Shown: positions 45,644-55,190, numbered from the stretch's first letter. The stretch is DNA of 64,000 nucleotides from an uncultured Azospirillum sp. (GCA_900542055.1 UQMA01000004.1:9295-73294), one strand, 5' to 3'. Notes: generated by a model not told the origin, from the sequence alone. Numbers and translations: made by a program.

Positions 45644-48310
45644 ATGGACGCAAAACAAGCAGCCGACATCATTAAATCAGGAAACTATTCTGATTCTGAA
45701 TTTAAAGATTTGTATGCCGCTCTGAGTGGAAAAGACGAGTTTGCTAAGGAATTTAACGCTTTGCGCATTCGTATGCTGAAAGCTTATGCTAAAGGCGATA
45801 GTATTGAAATCAACCAGAGCGATGCTAAACCGTCTGATGCTGTATTGGTTGTCGAACAATCAAAAAACAATTCAAAAGATACAAAAGTTCAAAATAAAGA
45901 TGTGGAACCATGGAAAATTCAGGCTCGCAATGATATTTTACAGTGGGCTGCTAAAACTAAAAATCGCGAAGTCTCCGAAATTAAAGCGGTTGAAGATGGT
46001 TTGCATGCAGAATTCAAAGACGGCACAAAATTGAGCTTTTTGGCTGAAAATCATGTTTCAGTAAAAACGCCTGCTGAACCTAAGGCTCAAAATTTTGATG
46101 CTGTTGTTGCGTTGGCTCAGAAAAATAAAAAGAAAGTAAAACTCGGCGAAAATATGACACCGGAATTTCGCAAAGCTTTGATTGAAGCTTGTGCGACCGC
46201 AAATGTTCAAATCAGCAATTTGTCTCTTGAAGATTTGGATATGTATATGAAATTTGCCGCAAAACCTGAAAAACAATTGCTGAACGTTGAAGAAAATTCA
46301 GACAGTTCAGATAAAACCCGCAATTCTCAAAGTGCTCAGACTCAGCATAAAGAAGATAAGCAACAATTAAATTCCGTTAACCGCGGACATTCTCTGCAAT
46401 CGCTTTCTTCTGAACAGTTGGAAACTTTGCATGAAAAAGGTTTTGATGTCGATGTTTACAGCCACGTTAATGATGAACAGTGGAAAACAATCCAGTCTGT
46501 TTTGAAAAATTCGGCTGATAATAAAAACGCTGTTAAAAATTTAAATAATGGCGTTGCTGATGTTGTTAAATCCGTGGCCGACCATAAAGCAGAACAGGCA
46601 CAGAAAGAGCAAAAAACAAATGCTCAGCCAGCTCAGGCAGACAAGCCGCAAACTGCAAATACCGATAATGCTCAAGCTGACGGTAAATCTGCTGATGAAA
46701 AAGTTCAGGCTGATAAGCAACCGACTGCAAAAGATAAAACAGTTGATGACAAGAAAAATGAAGAAGACAATCGTATCCCGTTAGGTTTTCCTGCTCAGGT
46801 AAGCGATTTGGAAGATGATGAAAATTCCGATTCTGCTCCGGTTCAGAAAACAGATGAAGATAAAGAAAATAAAAATAAGCCGGATAATGCAGGAAGAACG
46901 ATTGCATGGGAAGACGCAGTTAAGCTTGCCAATGAAGCTGAGAAAAAGAAAGCCGCTGAAAAAGATGCCGTAATACCGGAACAGGCTTCTCAAACTCAAG
47001 ATGAACCGGCTAAACCCGAAGATGAAAAACTTGTTGCTGCTTCGGATAAACAAGATAATAACGAGCAGAAACCTACTGATAAGCAAGAGATTAAAGTTCC
47101 CGCTCAATCAAAGAAAAAAGAAGGCTTTTGGAAAAAGTGGGGACGTAAAATCCGCAATGCTGCTGTGATTGCCGGTGCAGTTGTAGTAACATTTATAGCC
47201 GGTCGTTCCTGCAGTGGTAATCCGACAAATAATACTCGTAATGATGATGTTAATTTGAAAGATAAAACAGAGCTTTTAACAACACCTATTGACACATTGC
47301 GCGCAGATACTACAAGAGTTGATACGGTTGCACTTGATGACTATAAAGTTGTCGATGTGCCGACCCAATGGAACGCTAAAATGGGCATAACCGAAAAGCA
47401 ATTTAACAATATGTACAAAATTGCTCATAAGTATAGTCCTGACGGAAGTTTGTGGGCAACAATGTATACAAATGCATATAATAATGCTGCCAAATTCAGC
47501 ATGGATAAAAACAATCCGATGACCGCTGAGCAGTTTTTGTTTAAGTCAATGAGAGTAGCAGCTTGGACAAATCATATGCGTTCTAATGGTTGGGCTTACA
47601 ATCATACCGGTATTGTAGGTGAAGTTATCGGCTCGACAATGGAAGTTATTAAATGTAATGAAAAAATTGATGTGGCAATTTTGGAAAAAGCTAAAATTAT
47701 GCTGAACGGGGTAGGAACCGATGGTAAGATTAATGTCTTTACTTTTGACCAAATTGCTCCAGGAACCTCAAAATACAACAAACATGATTCACAAGGATGG
47801 ATTATTGGAACAACTAATAACGTTATGACCGGCATGGATAGAGATTGCGGCAGTGAAGCTGAAGTTGAATTTAATGTAGGTGCTAAAAAGAAAGCTGTTA
47901 AAAAAGTCGTTCCTCAAAAAGTTGTAATTGAAGAACCCGGTGATACTATTCGCCGCAAATTGCCTGATGTTATAATTGAAGAACCGGGCGACACTATCCG
48001 CCATAAGTTGCCGGATGTTGTGATTGAAGAAAAGCCTGATACAATTCGTGTTAAACCGGAACCGGTTGTTAAAAAAGATAAACCAAACATTCGTGTAGCA
48101 GTAGGATCTCGCGCCAATATGAGCAATCGTCCGGGAGCCGAAGGAGTTAACCACGCACAAAACATTTTGTCTGAAGGCAGCGATAAAGGCTTGACCAAGA
48201 GTCAGCGTGCCGCCGGAAAGAAAATGGCTAAAGACCTTCATGATGCAGGGAAAATATCTGATGAAGTTTATGCCAAAATGCTTGATGAATGGAAAAACAC
48301 TAAGAATTAG
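45644..48310 (+). CDS. Large membrane-anchored protein of unknown function (888 residues)
   Basis: Start at 45644, set by AAAAGGAGACAAAACA. Residues 1-65 are a helical opening. A domain near 85-195 (DILQWAAKTKNREV, FLAENHVSVK, ALAQKNKKKVKL, FRKALIEACATANVQI) matches the 462-residue protein. Then comes a region with HSLQSLSSEQLETLHEKGFDVD, a Q/D/K-rich linker of more than 200 residues, and a single membrane helix near 505-522 (AAVIAGAVVVTFIAGRSC) preceded by basic residues, so the N-terminal part is cytoplasmic. The C-terminal side, outside, has a folded unit (TQWNAKMGITEKQFNNMY...GWAYNHTGIVGEVIGSTMEV), three 16-residue repeats (VVIEEPGDTIRRKLPD) and a helical tail. No known family. Confidence 0.85.
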   Translation: MDAKQAADIIKSGNYSDSEFKDLYAALSGKDEFAKEFNALRIRMLKAYAKGDSIEINQSDAKPSDAVLVVEQSKNNSKDTKVQNKDVEPWKIQARNDILQWAAKTKNREVSEIKAVEDGLHAEFKDGTKLSFLAENHVSVKTPAEPKAQNFDAVVALAQKNKKKVKLGENMTPEFRKALIEACATANVQISNLSLEDLDMYMKFAAKPEKQLLNVEENSDSSDKTRNSQSAQTQHKEDKQQLNSVNRGHSLQSLSSEQLETLHEKGFDVDVYSHVNDEQWKTIQSVLKNSADNKNAVKNLNNGVADVVKSVADHKAEQAQKEQKTNAQPAQADKPQTANTDNAQADGKSADEKVQADKQPTAKDKTVDDKKNEEDNRIPLGFPAQVSDLEDDENSDSAPVQKTDEDKENKNKPDNAGRTIAWEDAVKLANEAEKKKAAEKDAVIPEQASQTQDEPAKPEDEKLVAASDKQDNNEQKPTDKQEIKVPAQSKKKEGFWKKWGRKIRNAAVIAGAVVVTFIAGRSCSGNPTNNTRNDDVNLKDKTELLTTPIDTLRADTTRVDTVALDDYKVVDVPTQWNAKMGITEKQFNNMYKIAHKYSPDGSLWATMYTNAYNNAAKFSMDKNNPMTAEQFLFKSMRVAAWTNHMRSNGWAYNHTGIVGEVIGSTMEVIKCNEKIDVAILEKAKIMLNGVGTDGKINVFTFDQIAPGTSKYNKHDSQGWIIGTTNNVMTGMDRDCGSEAEVEFNVGAKKKAVKKVVPQKVVIEEPGDTIRRKLPDVIIEEPGDTIRHKLPDVVIEEKPDTIRVKPEPVVKKDKPNIRVAVGSRANMSNRPGAEGVNHAQNILSEGSDKGLTKSQRAAGKKMAKDLHDAGKISDEVYAKMLDEWKNTKN
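47921..48064 (+). repeat. Three 48-base tandem repeats in the 45644 gene
   Basis: Units at 47921-47968, 47969-48016 and 48017-48064 encode VVIEEPGDTIRRKLPD, VIIEEPGDTIRHKLPD and a diverged VVIEEKPDTIRVKPEP. The first two are the closest. Confidence 0.85.
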
Positions 48311-48327
48311 GATGTTTCCTCAATATG

Positions 48328-48357
48328 AAAAGCCCAGTTTTAATAACTGGGCTTTTT
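48328..48357 (+). terminator. Rho-independent terminator after the 45644 gene
   Basis: A 12-base-pair stem (AAAAGCCCAGTT / AACTGGGCTTTT) with a short TTAAT loop and a T-run, 17 bases after the stop. It may also serve the convergent alr gene. Confidence 0.85.
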
Positions 48358-48375
48358 GCTTATAAGATAGAATAA

Positions 48376-49464
48376 TTATCCGATGTATTTGCGAATAAAA
48401 CGCGTGTTTTTTCCTATTCTGGATAATACTTCATAACTGATTGTTCCGGCATCGCGTCCTATATCGTCCAATGTATAAAATTCATTGATGACAATAGCCA
48501 TATCGCCGACTTGCAGGTTTTTAACATCAGTGACATCACAGATAATATTGTCCATAGAGATTCTGCCGATAATTCTAGCTTCTTGCACACAGCCGCCGGT
48601 TGTGAAAAACAATTTTCCGACATTTGATAATGAACGTGGAATGCCGTCGCCGTATCCAATGGATACAACAGCCAATTTTCTATCGTTGGCTGCACGATAA
48701 GTCACGGAATAACCCACAAAATCTCCTTTTTTTAGCTTTGCCGTATCAAGTACGGGAGCCAAAACCTTAATACAAGGCAACATTTGATTTTCGCGATAAG
48801 GCGCTGTGTTTATTCCATACAAAGCCGCGCCGAGGCGTACAATGTCTTTTTGAAAACGTTGGCCTAAAAATGTTCCATCCGATGCTGAAAGCGATGCTCT
48901 TTGTTTGGGAAAATATTTGTTTTTTAGTTCTTCGAATTTGAGCAATTGATGCTCATTCATAAAATGCTCCTTTTCATCACCGCAGGCAAGGTGGGATAAA
49001 ACAACTGAAAATTCTTCTTTATCTTTTTCAGACAGCAGCTCAAGTTCTTCTTCTCTGAATCCAAGGCGGTTTAGACCGGTTTCTATTTGAATTGCCGGTT
49101 TTATGCCATTTATTCTGTTTTCTTTCCAAAACTCAAATTGCCATGGCGAAGCAATAACGGGAATTAATTTTGCTTTTATAAATGATTCCAAACTGTCTTC
49201 ACCTATTCCCTGTAGAACATATATGTCCGAATTTCCAACAACAGAGCGGATTCTTTCTCCTTCAATACCGTGCGCTACAAAAAAACAACGGCAGCCGGCA
49301 TCGTTGTACAATTTTGCAGCCACTTTTTCTGCTCCGATTCCATAAGCATCGTCTTTTACCACGGCAGCGGTTTCCGCTTGGGGGGCAATTTTCTGTAACT
49401 GCCTATAATTATTAACAATATTGTCTAAATCTATTTCTAAAATTGGTCTTGTCAAAACACTCAT
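48376..49464 (-). CDS. alr: Alanine racemase
   Basis: 362 residues, a full-length Alr. The PLP lysine sits in AVVKDDAYGIGA near residue 38; the usual sequence is KANAYG, so the two positions after Lys are Asp-Asp. QIETGLNRLGF near 128, the catalytic tyrosine in VGYSVTYRA near 250, VVSIGYGDGIPR and GRISMDNIICDVT are all present. It makes D-alanine for peptidoglycan in the cytoplasm. The start is ATG at 49464. It is divergent from tatD and convergent with the large gene to its left. Confidence 0.93.
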   Translation of the reverse strand: MSVLTRPILEIDLDNIVNNYRQLQKIAPQAETAAVVKDDAYGIGAEKVAAKLYNDAGCRCFFVAHGIEGERIRSVVGNSDIYVLQGIGEDSLESFIKAKLIPVIASPWQFEFWKENRINGIKPAIQIETGLNRLGFREEELELLSEKDKEEFSVVLSHLACGDEKEHFMNEHQLLKFEELKNKYFPKQRASLSASDGTFLGQRFQKDIVRLGAALYGINTAPYRENQMLPCIKVLAPVLDTAKLKKGDFVGYSVTYRAANDRKLAVVSIGYGDGIPRSLSNVGKLFFTTGGCVQEARIIGRISMDNIICDVTDVKNLQVGDMAIVINEFYTLDDIGRDAGTISYEVLSRIGKNTRFIRKYIG

Positions 49465-49512
49465 AACTGCCTATTATCCTTTCTGCATTTGTTTAATTGA
49501 AAGCAAAATTAA

Positions 49513-50256
49513 ATGGAATTTATTGATTTGCATATCCACTTGCAAGACTATACAGATGACTTTGCAACAGATATTGTTAAAAAAGCGCAAAAATCAGGAT
49601 TAAAAAAAATTGTTTGTGCCGGAACAAGTCCTGATGATTGGAAAAAAGTTGCGGATTTGACTGAACAATATCCTGATTTTGTTATTCCTGCTTTTGGTTT
49701 GCACCCTTGGTATATTGACAGAGCTGGAGAAATGTGGCGGGACAGCTTGGAAAATTATATGCAAAATTTTCCTTGTGCATTAGTTGGTGAAACCGGAATA
49801 GATGGTTTGAAACCGGACGTTTTTCTGCAAAAAGAATATTTTAAATTTCATATAAAATCAGCTCAAATTTTTAACCGTCCTTTAATTATACATGCGGTTA
49901 AATCATTTGCTCAATTTGATGATTTGTGGAATTTATTGCCTGAAAAATTTATGTTTCATTCTTTTAATGCGCATTTGGAACAATTAAAACAAATTTTGCG
50001 TTATGGAGGCTATGTTTCTTTCGGAAACTCAATTTTAAAAAATAAAAATTTTGAGCAGATTATCATTTCTACGCCGAAAGAAAAAATTTTATGTGAGAGT
50101 GACGGTCCTTATCAACCCTTGCAAAAAGGCGAAATATCTACACCTTTTCAAATAACGGATTTGATACGCCGTATTGCTGAAATCCGCAATGATACAGTTG
50201 AATATACGGCTCATCAAATTTATTGCAATTCTTTGGAGTTTATCAATGTCAGATAA
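49513..50256 (+). CDS. tatD: TatD family metal-dependent hydrolase
   Basis: 247 residues. Metal ligands are visible: IDLHIHLQD near residue 4 (HxH), GETGIDGLKP near 94, IIHAVKS near 121, and the Asp in LCESDGPYQPL near 195. Members are DNases or D-aminoacyl/dipeptide hydrolases. The N-terminal HxH is HIH. The start is ATG at 49513; the ribosome site is weak (GAAAGC). Its 3' end overlaps the tcdA gene by 11 bases, so translation is coupled. Confidence 0.88.
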   Translation: MEFIDLHIHLQDYTDDFATDIVKKAQKSGLKKIVCAGTSPDDWKKVADLTEQYPDFVIPAFGLHPWYIDRAGEMWRDSLENYMQNFPCALVGETGIDGLKPDVFLQKEYFKFHIKSAQIFNRPLIIHAVKSFAQFDDLWNLLPEKFMFHSFNAHLEQLKQILRYGGYVSFGNSILKNKNFEQIIISTPKEKILCESDGPYQPLQKGEISTPFQITDLIRRIAEIRNDTVEYTAHQIYCNSLEFINVR

Positions 50257-50995
50257 TCGTTTTATGAGAACTGAAGCTTTATTGGGAGCTGAACGATTTA
50301 AACGCCTGCAACAATCGACGGTGATGATTGTTGGTTTGGGAGCAGTTGGAGGATATGCTTTGGAGGCTTTGGCGCGGGCAGGTATCGGACATTTGATATT
50401 GGTTGATTTTGACAAAGTGGATGAAACAAATATTAATCGCCAAATTTTAGCTTTGGAATCTACTGTCGGACAATCTAAGGCGCGTTTGGCTGCTGTGCGG
50501 GCAGCTGATATAAATCCGAATTGTCAAATAGAAATTAAGGAAACTTTCGTTAATGCCGAAACTTTACCTGATTTACTGTCTGAGCCAATTGATTTTGTGG
50601 TCGATGCAATAGATTCGCTTAATCCTAAATGTTGTTTAATCGAAGCGCTTAGCCTCAAAAAAATTCCGTTTATTTCTTCAATGGGTGCGGCTCTTAAAAC
50701 AGATCCTGCGCATATTCATTTGCAATATCTCAGCCAAACAATAAATTGTCATTTAGCTCGTTTTATCCGCAAACGCCTTAAAAGACGCGGCGTTGACATA
50801 AGCCGAATACTCTGTGTAGCTTCGGATGAACAAACCGATCTTCCTGATACGGCTGTTTTTATGGAAGAGGGAGAACCGCCGGCCGGTTGCAACCGCAAAA
50901 GGCATACCATGGGATCTTTGCCGACAATTACGGCTATTTTTGGTTTGACGATTGCAAATGCCGTAATTCTTTCGCTGGCAGATGCCGAACATTAA
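50246..50995 (+). CDS. tcdA: tRNA threonylcarbamoyladenosine dehydratase (TcdA/CsdL)
   Basis: 249 residues from the ATG at 50246, where TTGGAGTTTATCA provides the ribosome site; a longer frame would start inside tatD. The ThiF/E1-like ATP-binding motif VGLGAVGGYALEALARAG is near residue 32, with DETNINRQI near 62 and DAIDSLNPK near 117. The segment NRKRHTMGSLPTITAIFG near 215 is characteristic of TcdA. It uses ATP to cyclise t6A37 to ct6A in tRNAs that read ANN codons. It is in a unit with tatD. Confidence 0.9.
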   Translation: MSDNRFMRTEALLGAERFKRLQQSTVMIVGLGAVGGYALEALARAGIGHLILVDFDKVDETNINRQILALESTVGQSKARLAAVRAADINPNCQIEIKETFVNAETLPDLLSEPIDFVVDAIDSLNPKCCLIEALSLKKIPFISSMGAALKTDPAHIHLQYLSQTINCHLARFIRKRLKRRGVDISRILCVASDEQTDLPDTAVFMEEGEPPAGCNRKRHTMGSLPTITAIFGLTIANAVILSLADAEH

Positions 50996-51048
50996 AAATT
51001 TTTTAATATAGATACAATATTATCCCTGTAAAAGAGGAAATTACAGTT

Positions 51049-51918
51049 ATGAAAATGATAAAGCCGATAGTGAATATTTCTAAAATCATGGATGCTCATG
51101 ATATAATTATTTGCGGCTTAAACGGTGTTATATTTGATGGCGCGGCTTTTAAGTCTGAAGCCGTAGAGGCTTTGTTACGTTTGCGCAAAAACGGCAAACA
51201 GATAGTATTGCTAAGCAATACATCTATGCGTTTATCTGAATTATGCGATAAATTGTACGCCTCAGGCATTTCGCCGCGGCTTTTTAATAATATTGTTACG
51301 GCCGGTGAAATCACTCATTACCAGTTGCAGGCAGCTAACAGCCGGTATGCAGCTTTGGGAAGAGTCTACTACAATTTGGGTGACGCTGCTGATAACGGAA
51401 TTTTTAAAGGCTTAAATTATCAGTGCACTGAAAATTCGGCTCGTGCTGACTTTTTGTATATCGGAAGAACTTCGATTTTACCTGGAGCTTCTGTGGAAGA
51501 TAATCTTGATTTGTTAAGCCACTCTGCATCGCTGGATATACCGATGCTTTGTGTAGGAAATGATACTTCTGCTTTTAATGACGGAGAGATACGCGTTGCT
51601 TCAGGAGCTTTTGCTGAACAATATGCTATTTTGGGCGGAAAAATCATTACGGTCGGAAAGCCTGACAAAAATATCGTTGACTATGCACTTGAGGCTTATA
51701 AAGGTGTGGATGCGTCTAAAATATTAATGATAGGCGACAGTATGCCTGTTGATATAAAAGCTGCAAATGCAGCAGGAATAGCCAGTGTTTTAGTAAGCAA
51801 GGGAATCCATGTAAACTATTTGGGAGAAGGATATATACCTGATGTTACCAAAACCCGCGAATTGGCAACAACAGCCGGTGCATATCCCGACTATGTTATT
51901 TCCAATTTGCGCTGGTAA
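51049..51918 (+). CDS. HAD-superfamily IIA-like protein without the nucleophilic aspartate
   Basis: 289 residues, the length and order of TIGR01459-type HAD-IIA proteins. Motif II is LLSNTSMR near residue 54, the motif III lysine is in VGKPDKNI near 203, and the acidic pair is in MIGDSMPVDIKAA near 225. But motif I, which should be DxDG or DxWG, is IICGLNGVIFDG: Gly23 replaces the nucleophile and Asn25 the acid/base Asp. The phosphoaspartyl reaction should therefore be impossible. It may bind a sugar phosphate without turnover. ATG has AAGAGGAAATTACAGTT upstream. It ends one base before the ABC-F stop on the other strand. Confidence 0.8.
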   Translation: MKMIKPIVNISKIMDAHDIIICGLNGVIFDGAAFKSEAVEALLRLRKNGKQIVLLSNTSMRLSELCDKLYASGISPRLFNNIVTAGEITHYQLQAANSRYAALGRVYYNLGDAADNGIFKGLNYQCTENSARADFLYIGRTSILPGASVEDNLDLLSHSASLDIPMLCVGNDTSAFNDGEIRVASGAFAEQYAILGGKIITVGKPDKNIVDYALEAYKGVDASKILMIGDSMPVDIKAANAAGIASVLVSKGIHVNYLGEGYIPDVTKTRELATTAGAYPDYVISNLRW

Positions 51919-53730
51919 TTATTGAATTTCCTCAGCTAATAAAGAAATTTCCAACCACTGGTTTTCAGCTTCCGACTTTTGGTTTTCAAGCTCTTTCAGT
52001 TCATCGCTCAAAGCAAAAAAACGCTCTTTGTCGTTTTGATATAAGTTTGTATCAGCAAGATTTTCGGTTACTTCAGCAATCTTCTTTTCTATTTCCTCTA
52101 TTTGGGTAGGTAAAACTTGTAGCAGACGCTGTTGATTATAAGTCAGTTTGCGTGTGTTTATCATTTTGGGCTTGTCATTTTTCGGACAGGATTTGTTTTT
52201 TGTTGTAGTTTTTTCTTTTTCCGCATCTGGTGAAATTTTTGCCAATACCTCGCTGTAACTGCCGATATGTTCCACAACGCTGCCGTCGCCTTTCATATAT
52301 ATAATAGAGGTTACAAGTTTATCCAAAAAGTCGCGGTCGTGGCTGACAATAAGCATTGTGCCGTCATAATCGCTCAGCATTTCCTGCAGTAGATCAAGGG
52401 TGTCCATATCCAGATCGTTTGTCGGTTCATCAAGCAATAAAAAGTTTGAAGGAACAGCTAATACTTTGGCTAACATCAAACGATTTTTTTCTCCTCCGGA
52501 CAGCGAAGCTACAGGAGATTTGGCTTGATCAGGGGTAAACAAAAAGTCTTTAAGATATGCAACTACATGTCGGTAAGAACCTCTGACCCAAATATGATCG
52601 CCTTCTTCACAGAGCGTCTGCCAAAGAGTCTTTTGAGGATTGAGGCTGAAACGGTTTTGATCAAAATAAGCTTCCTGCAAGTTTTTTCCGATACGGACAA
52701 AGCCGGAATCCGGCTCTAATTTCTTGGTCAGAAGTTTTATTAGTGTTGTTTTTCCAGCACCGTTTGGACCTACAATTCCGATTCTGTTTCCTCTGATGAT
52801 TTTGGTTGAAAAATCCTTGACAATTTGGCGGTCGCCGAAAGCCTTTTCTATATGTTTAGCTTCAATGACCAGCTTAGATTTCCATAGTGTGTTTTCAACA
52901 TCCATATTAACGGAACCGATTTGTTTGATTTGTTCACGCCGTTCCTGCCGTAATTGCAGCAATCTGCGCAATCGGCCCTGATTGCGGCGTCGGCGGGCAG
53001 TCACGCCTTTATGAAGCCATTCAGTTTCTTCTGCTAATTTTTTATCTAAATGTTTTTGTGCTATAATTTCTTGTTCTATAACCTGATCCTGCCATTCTTC
53101 GAAAAACTGAAAACCACGGTTATTACGGCGCATGGTTCCGCGGTCAAGCCAAAAGGTTGTACGTGAAATATTACACAAAAAGCGCCGGTCATGGCTGATA
53201 ACAACTACAGCGCCGGAATAAGAGGCGATTAATTTTTCCAAAAATTCAATTGTCGGCATATCCAAATGGTTTGTCGGTTCGTCTAAGAGCAAAATGTCGG
53301 GTTCGGCAATCAACGCTTTTGCTAAAGTTGCTTTGCGGCGTTCTCCTCCCGAAGAAACCTCGGGGTTTTGTTCGGCGGCTATATTAAGCTGATCAATGAG
53401 CATTTGCGCTTTATAGGCTTTGGTTGCGCTTTCTTCATCCTTCAATCCCGAAAGCACAACATCGCGTAAAGTTTTGTAAGCGCTTAAATCCGTTTCTTGC
53501 GGCATATAGCCGATTGTGGTATTAGGTTGAATAAAAATTTCGCCTTCGTCCGGTTCTTGCAATCCAGCGATAATTTTGAGCAATGTCGATTTTCCTGAAC
53601 CATTGCGTCCGACCAAAGATATTTTATCTCCTCGGTTTATATAGAGTTCAACTCCGCGAAACAATTGATTGGTTCCAAAACGCAGTTTAATATCTTTTAA
53701 TGTGTAAACAGGTGGTTCAAATGTCGGCAT
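51919..53730 (-). CDS. uup: ABC-F ATPase, Uup type
   Basis: 603 residues with two ATPase domains. The first has Walker A VGRNGSGKST near residue 40 and signature SSGGERRKATLAKAL near 125; the second VGPNGAGKTT near 320 and signature SLSGGEKNRLMLAKVL near 428. A linker helix (RRRRNQGRLRRLLQLRQERRE near 245) and a C-terminal coiled coil (TYNQQRLLQVLPTQIEEIEKKIAEV, about 535-600) mark the Uup branch. It binds ribosomes or branched DNA; it is not a transporter. The 3' end abuts the convergent HAD gene. Confidence 0.88.
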   Translation of the reverse strand: MPTFEPPVYTLKDIKLRFGTNQLFRGVELYINRGDKISLVGRNGSGKSTLLKIIAGLQEPDEGEIFIQPNTTIGYMPQETDLSAYKTLRDVVLSGLKDEESATKAYKAQMLIDQLNIAAEQNPEVSSGGERRKATLAKALIAEPDILLLDEPTNHLDMPTIEFLEKLIASYSGAVVVISHDRRFLCNISRTTFWLDRGTMRRNNRGFQFFEEWQDQVIEQEIIAQKHLDKKLAEETEWLHKGVTARRRRNQGRLRRLLQLRQERREQIKQIGSVNMDVENTLWKSKLVIEAKHIEKAFGDRQIVKDFSTKIIRGNRIGIVGPNGAGKTTLIKLLTKKLEPDSGFVRIGKNLQEAYFDQNRFSLNPQKTLWQTLCEEGDHIWVRGSYRHVVAYLKDFLFTPDQAKSPVASLSGGEKNRLMLAKVLAVPSNFLLLDEPTNDLDMDTLDLLQEMLSDYDGTMLIVSHDRDFLDKLVTSIIYMKGDGSVVEHIGSYSEVLAKISPDAEKEKTTTKNKSCPKNDKPKMINTRKLTYNQQRLLQVLPTQIEEIEKKIAEVTENLADTNLYQNDKERFFALSDELKELENQKSEAENQWLEISLLAEEIQ

Positions 53731-53917
53731 TTTTTCCTCTCATATTTTTATATTGTTCAGCATTATAGCTATTAAGACGGAAAAATAAACAGAAAAAATA
53801 AAAGTAGAAGTATCTGTAAGCGAAAAATACAATAACAAAAAGTAAAAAGTAAAATAGAGTTGAAGAACAGTAAAAAACGTATATGATAAACAAAAAAAGA
53901 AATTTTTAGGATTGATA

Positions 53918-55081
53918 ATGACAAAATATATTTTTACTTTTTTTCTTTTGACTTTTTGTGCGTTTCCGGTTTTTGCCGAGAGTGATCCTTCTTTGATAGA
54001 TTTGTTTGGAGAAGAGGAAAGCAAACAAACGAATAAGGAACAAGAAAAGCAAAATTCAAGCCAGCAGATAGCAGCTGAAAACAATAAAGGCAATGATAAA
54101 GTAGAAGTTGACGATGATGGTGTATTTTCCTTTTTAAACTTTTCTTTTTTGCGTAAAGACAAGGCTAAAGAGTTTACCCGTAAATCAGATGAACCGCAGG
54201 AAAGTTATGAAGAACGCATGGTGCGTTTGGCAGAAGAAGGCGATACCGATGCTTGTCTGACTTTGGGTTATATGTATCTGTATGGCGAAAACGGTTTGGC
54301 GCAAGATGATACAAAAGCTTTTAAATATTACACGCTTGCAGCTGATAAAGGTGATAAAATCGCTTTAAATAATCTGGGAAGCTTGTATTACAGCGGTATA
54401 GGCACAACTAAAAATGTTGCAAAAGCTGTTAAATTGTTTGAGGAAGCTGCAAAATTAGGAAACAATGAAGCAGCTGTCAATTTGGCTTTTGTTTATTTGA
54501 CCTCATCAAAAGGAGCGAGCGGAAATTTGCGAAGCGCAATATTAAAGCTTTTTAATCAAGCGGCAGAAGGCGGAAATGTTACTGCTCAATATATGATGGG
54601 AATGATTTATTATAATGGCTTCGGCATTGCAAAAAATGACGACCGCGCTTTTCAACTGCTAAAAAAAGCGGCATCACAATATGACGAAGCGCAATATCAA
54701 TTGGCTTTGCGCTATATGAATGCCGAAGGAACGCCGAGAAACTATGGAAATGCGGTTAATAATTTAACAAAGGCTGCTTTGCAGGGACACATTCCTTCTA
54801 TGCTGTGGTTGGGGGATATTTTTGCAGAAGGAACGAGTTATCCAAAAAATGAATATAAAGCTTATGTTTGGTACAATATTGCTTCTGTTTACGATGCTAA
54901 AAGTGCAGCGGAAAAACGAGACTTTTTAGAGAAAAAGCTAAAAATAGAGGAAGTCTTGCAAGCGCAGGCTGAAGCTGAAAGTTATAAAGCCAAACCAAGT
55001 AAAATAACAGATTATGTTCATCAGACGTTTGGTGTTAATTTGGCTGATTATGTTACGGAAAAAGCTATCCAAAGAAGATGA
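53918..55081 (+). CDS. Secreted Sel1-repeat protein
   Basis: 387 residues from the ATG at 53918 (TAGGATTGATA upstream). Signal peptide LLTFCAFPVFAES with cleavage near 20. A charged linker (30-95) leads to about six Sel1 repeats (36 residues each, AxxxLGxxYxxGxG pattern): CLTLGYMYLYGENGLAQ, ALNNLGSLYYSGIG, AQYMMGMIYYNGFGI, AQYQLALRYMNAEG and SMLWLGDIFAEG. Sel1 proteins act as periplasmic scaffolds for protein-protein contact, often in envelope processes. Partner unknown. A terminator shared with thrS follows. Confidence 0.85.
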   Translation: MTKYIFTFFLLTFCAFPVFAESDPSLIDLFGEEESKQTNKEQEKQNSSQQIAAENNKGNDKVEVDDDGVFSFLNFSFLRKDKAKEFTRKSDEPQESYEERMVRLAEEGDTDACLTLGYMYLYGENGLAQDDTKAFKYYTLAADKGDKIALNNLGSLYYSGIGTTKNVAKAVKLFEEAAKLGNNEAAVNLAFVYLTSSKGASGNLRSAILKLFNQAAEGGNVTAQYMMGMIYYNGFGIAKNDDRAFQLLKKAASQYDEAQYQLALRYMNAEGTPRNYGNAVNNLTKAALQGHIPSMLWLGDIFAEGTSYPKNEYKAYVWYNIASVYDAKSAAEKRDFLEKKLKIEEVLQAQAEAESYKAKPSKITDYVHQTFGVNLADYVTEKAIQRR

Positions 55082-55146
55082 ATAACAGGATAAAATAGCA
55101 GAACAATAACGAAACTGTTTATTTGCTATAAATTAGATATAAAAAT

Positions 55147-55175
55147 AAAACCTCCGAATATCGGAGGTTTTATTT
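55147..55175. terminator. Bidirectional terminator between the Sel1 and thrS genes
   Basis: An 11-base-pair stem (AAAACCTCCGA / TCGGAGGTTTT), loop ATA, T-run on the plus strand and A-run before it, so it could work in both directions. Confidence 0.85.
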
Positions 55176-55190
55176 TTAATTTTTGATTAT

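Noticed and set aside
53740..54162. Minus-strand frame of 140 codons before the uup gene
   Set aside because: It covers the signal-peptide region of the Sel1 gene in antisense and is Phe/Ser-rich without any recognisable feature.
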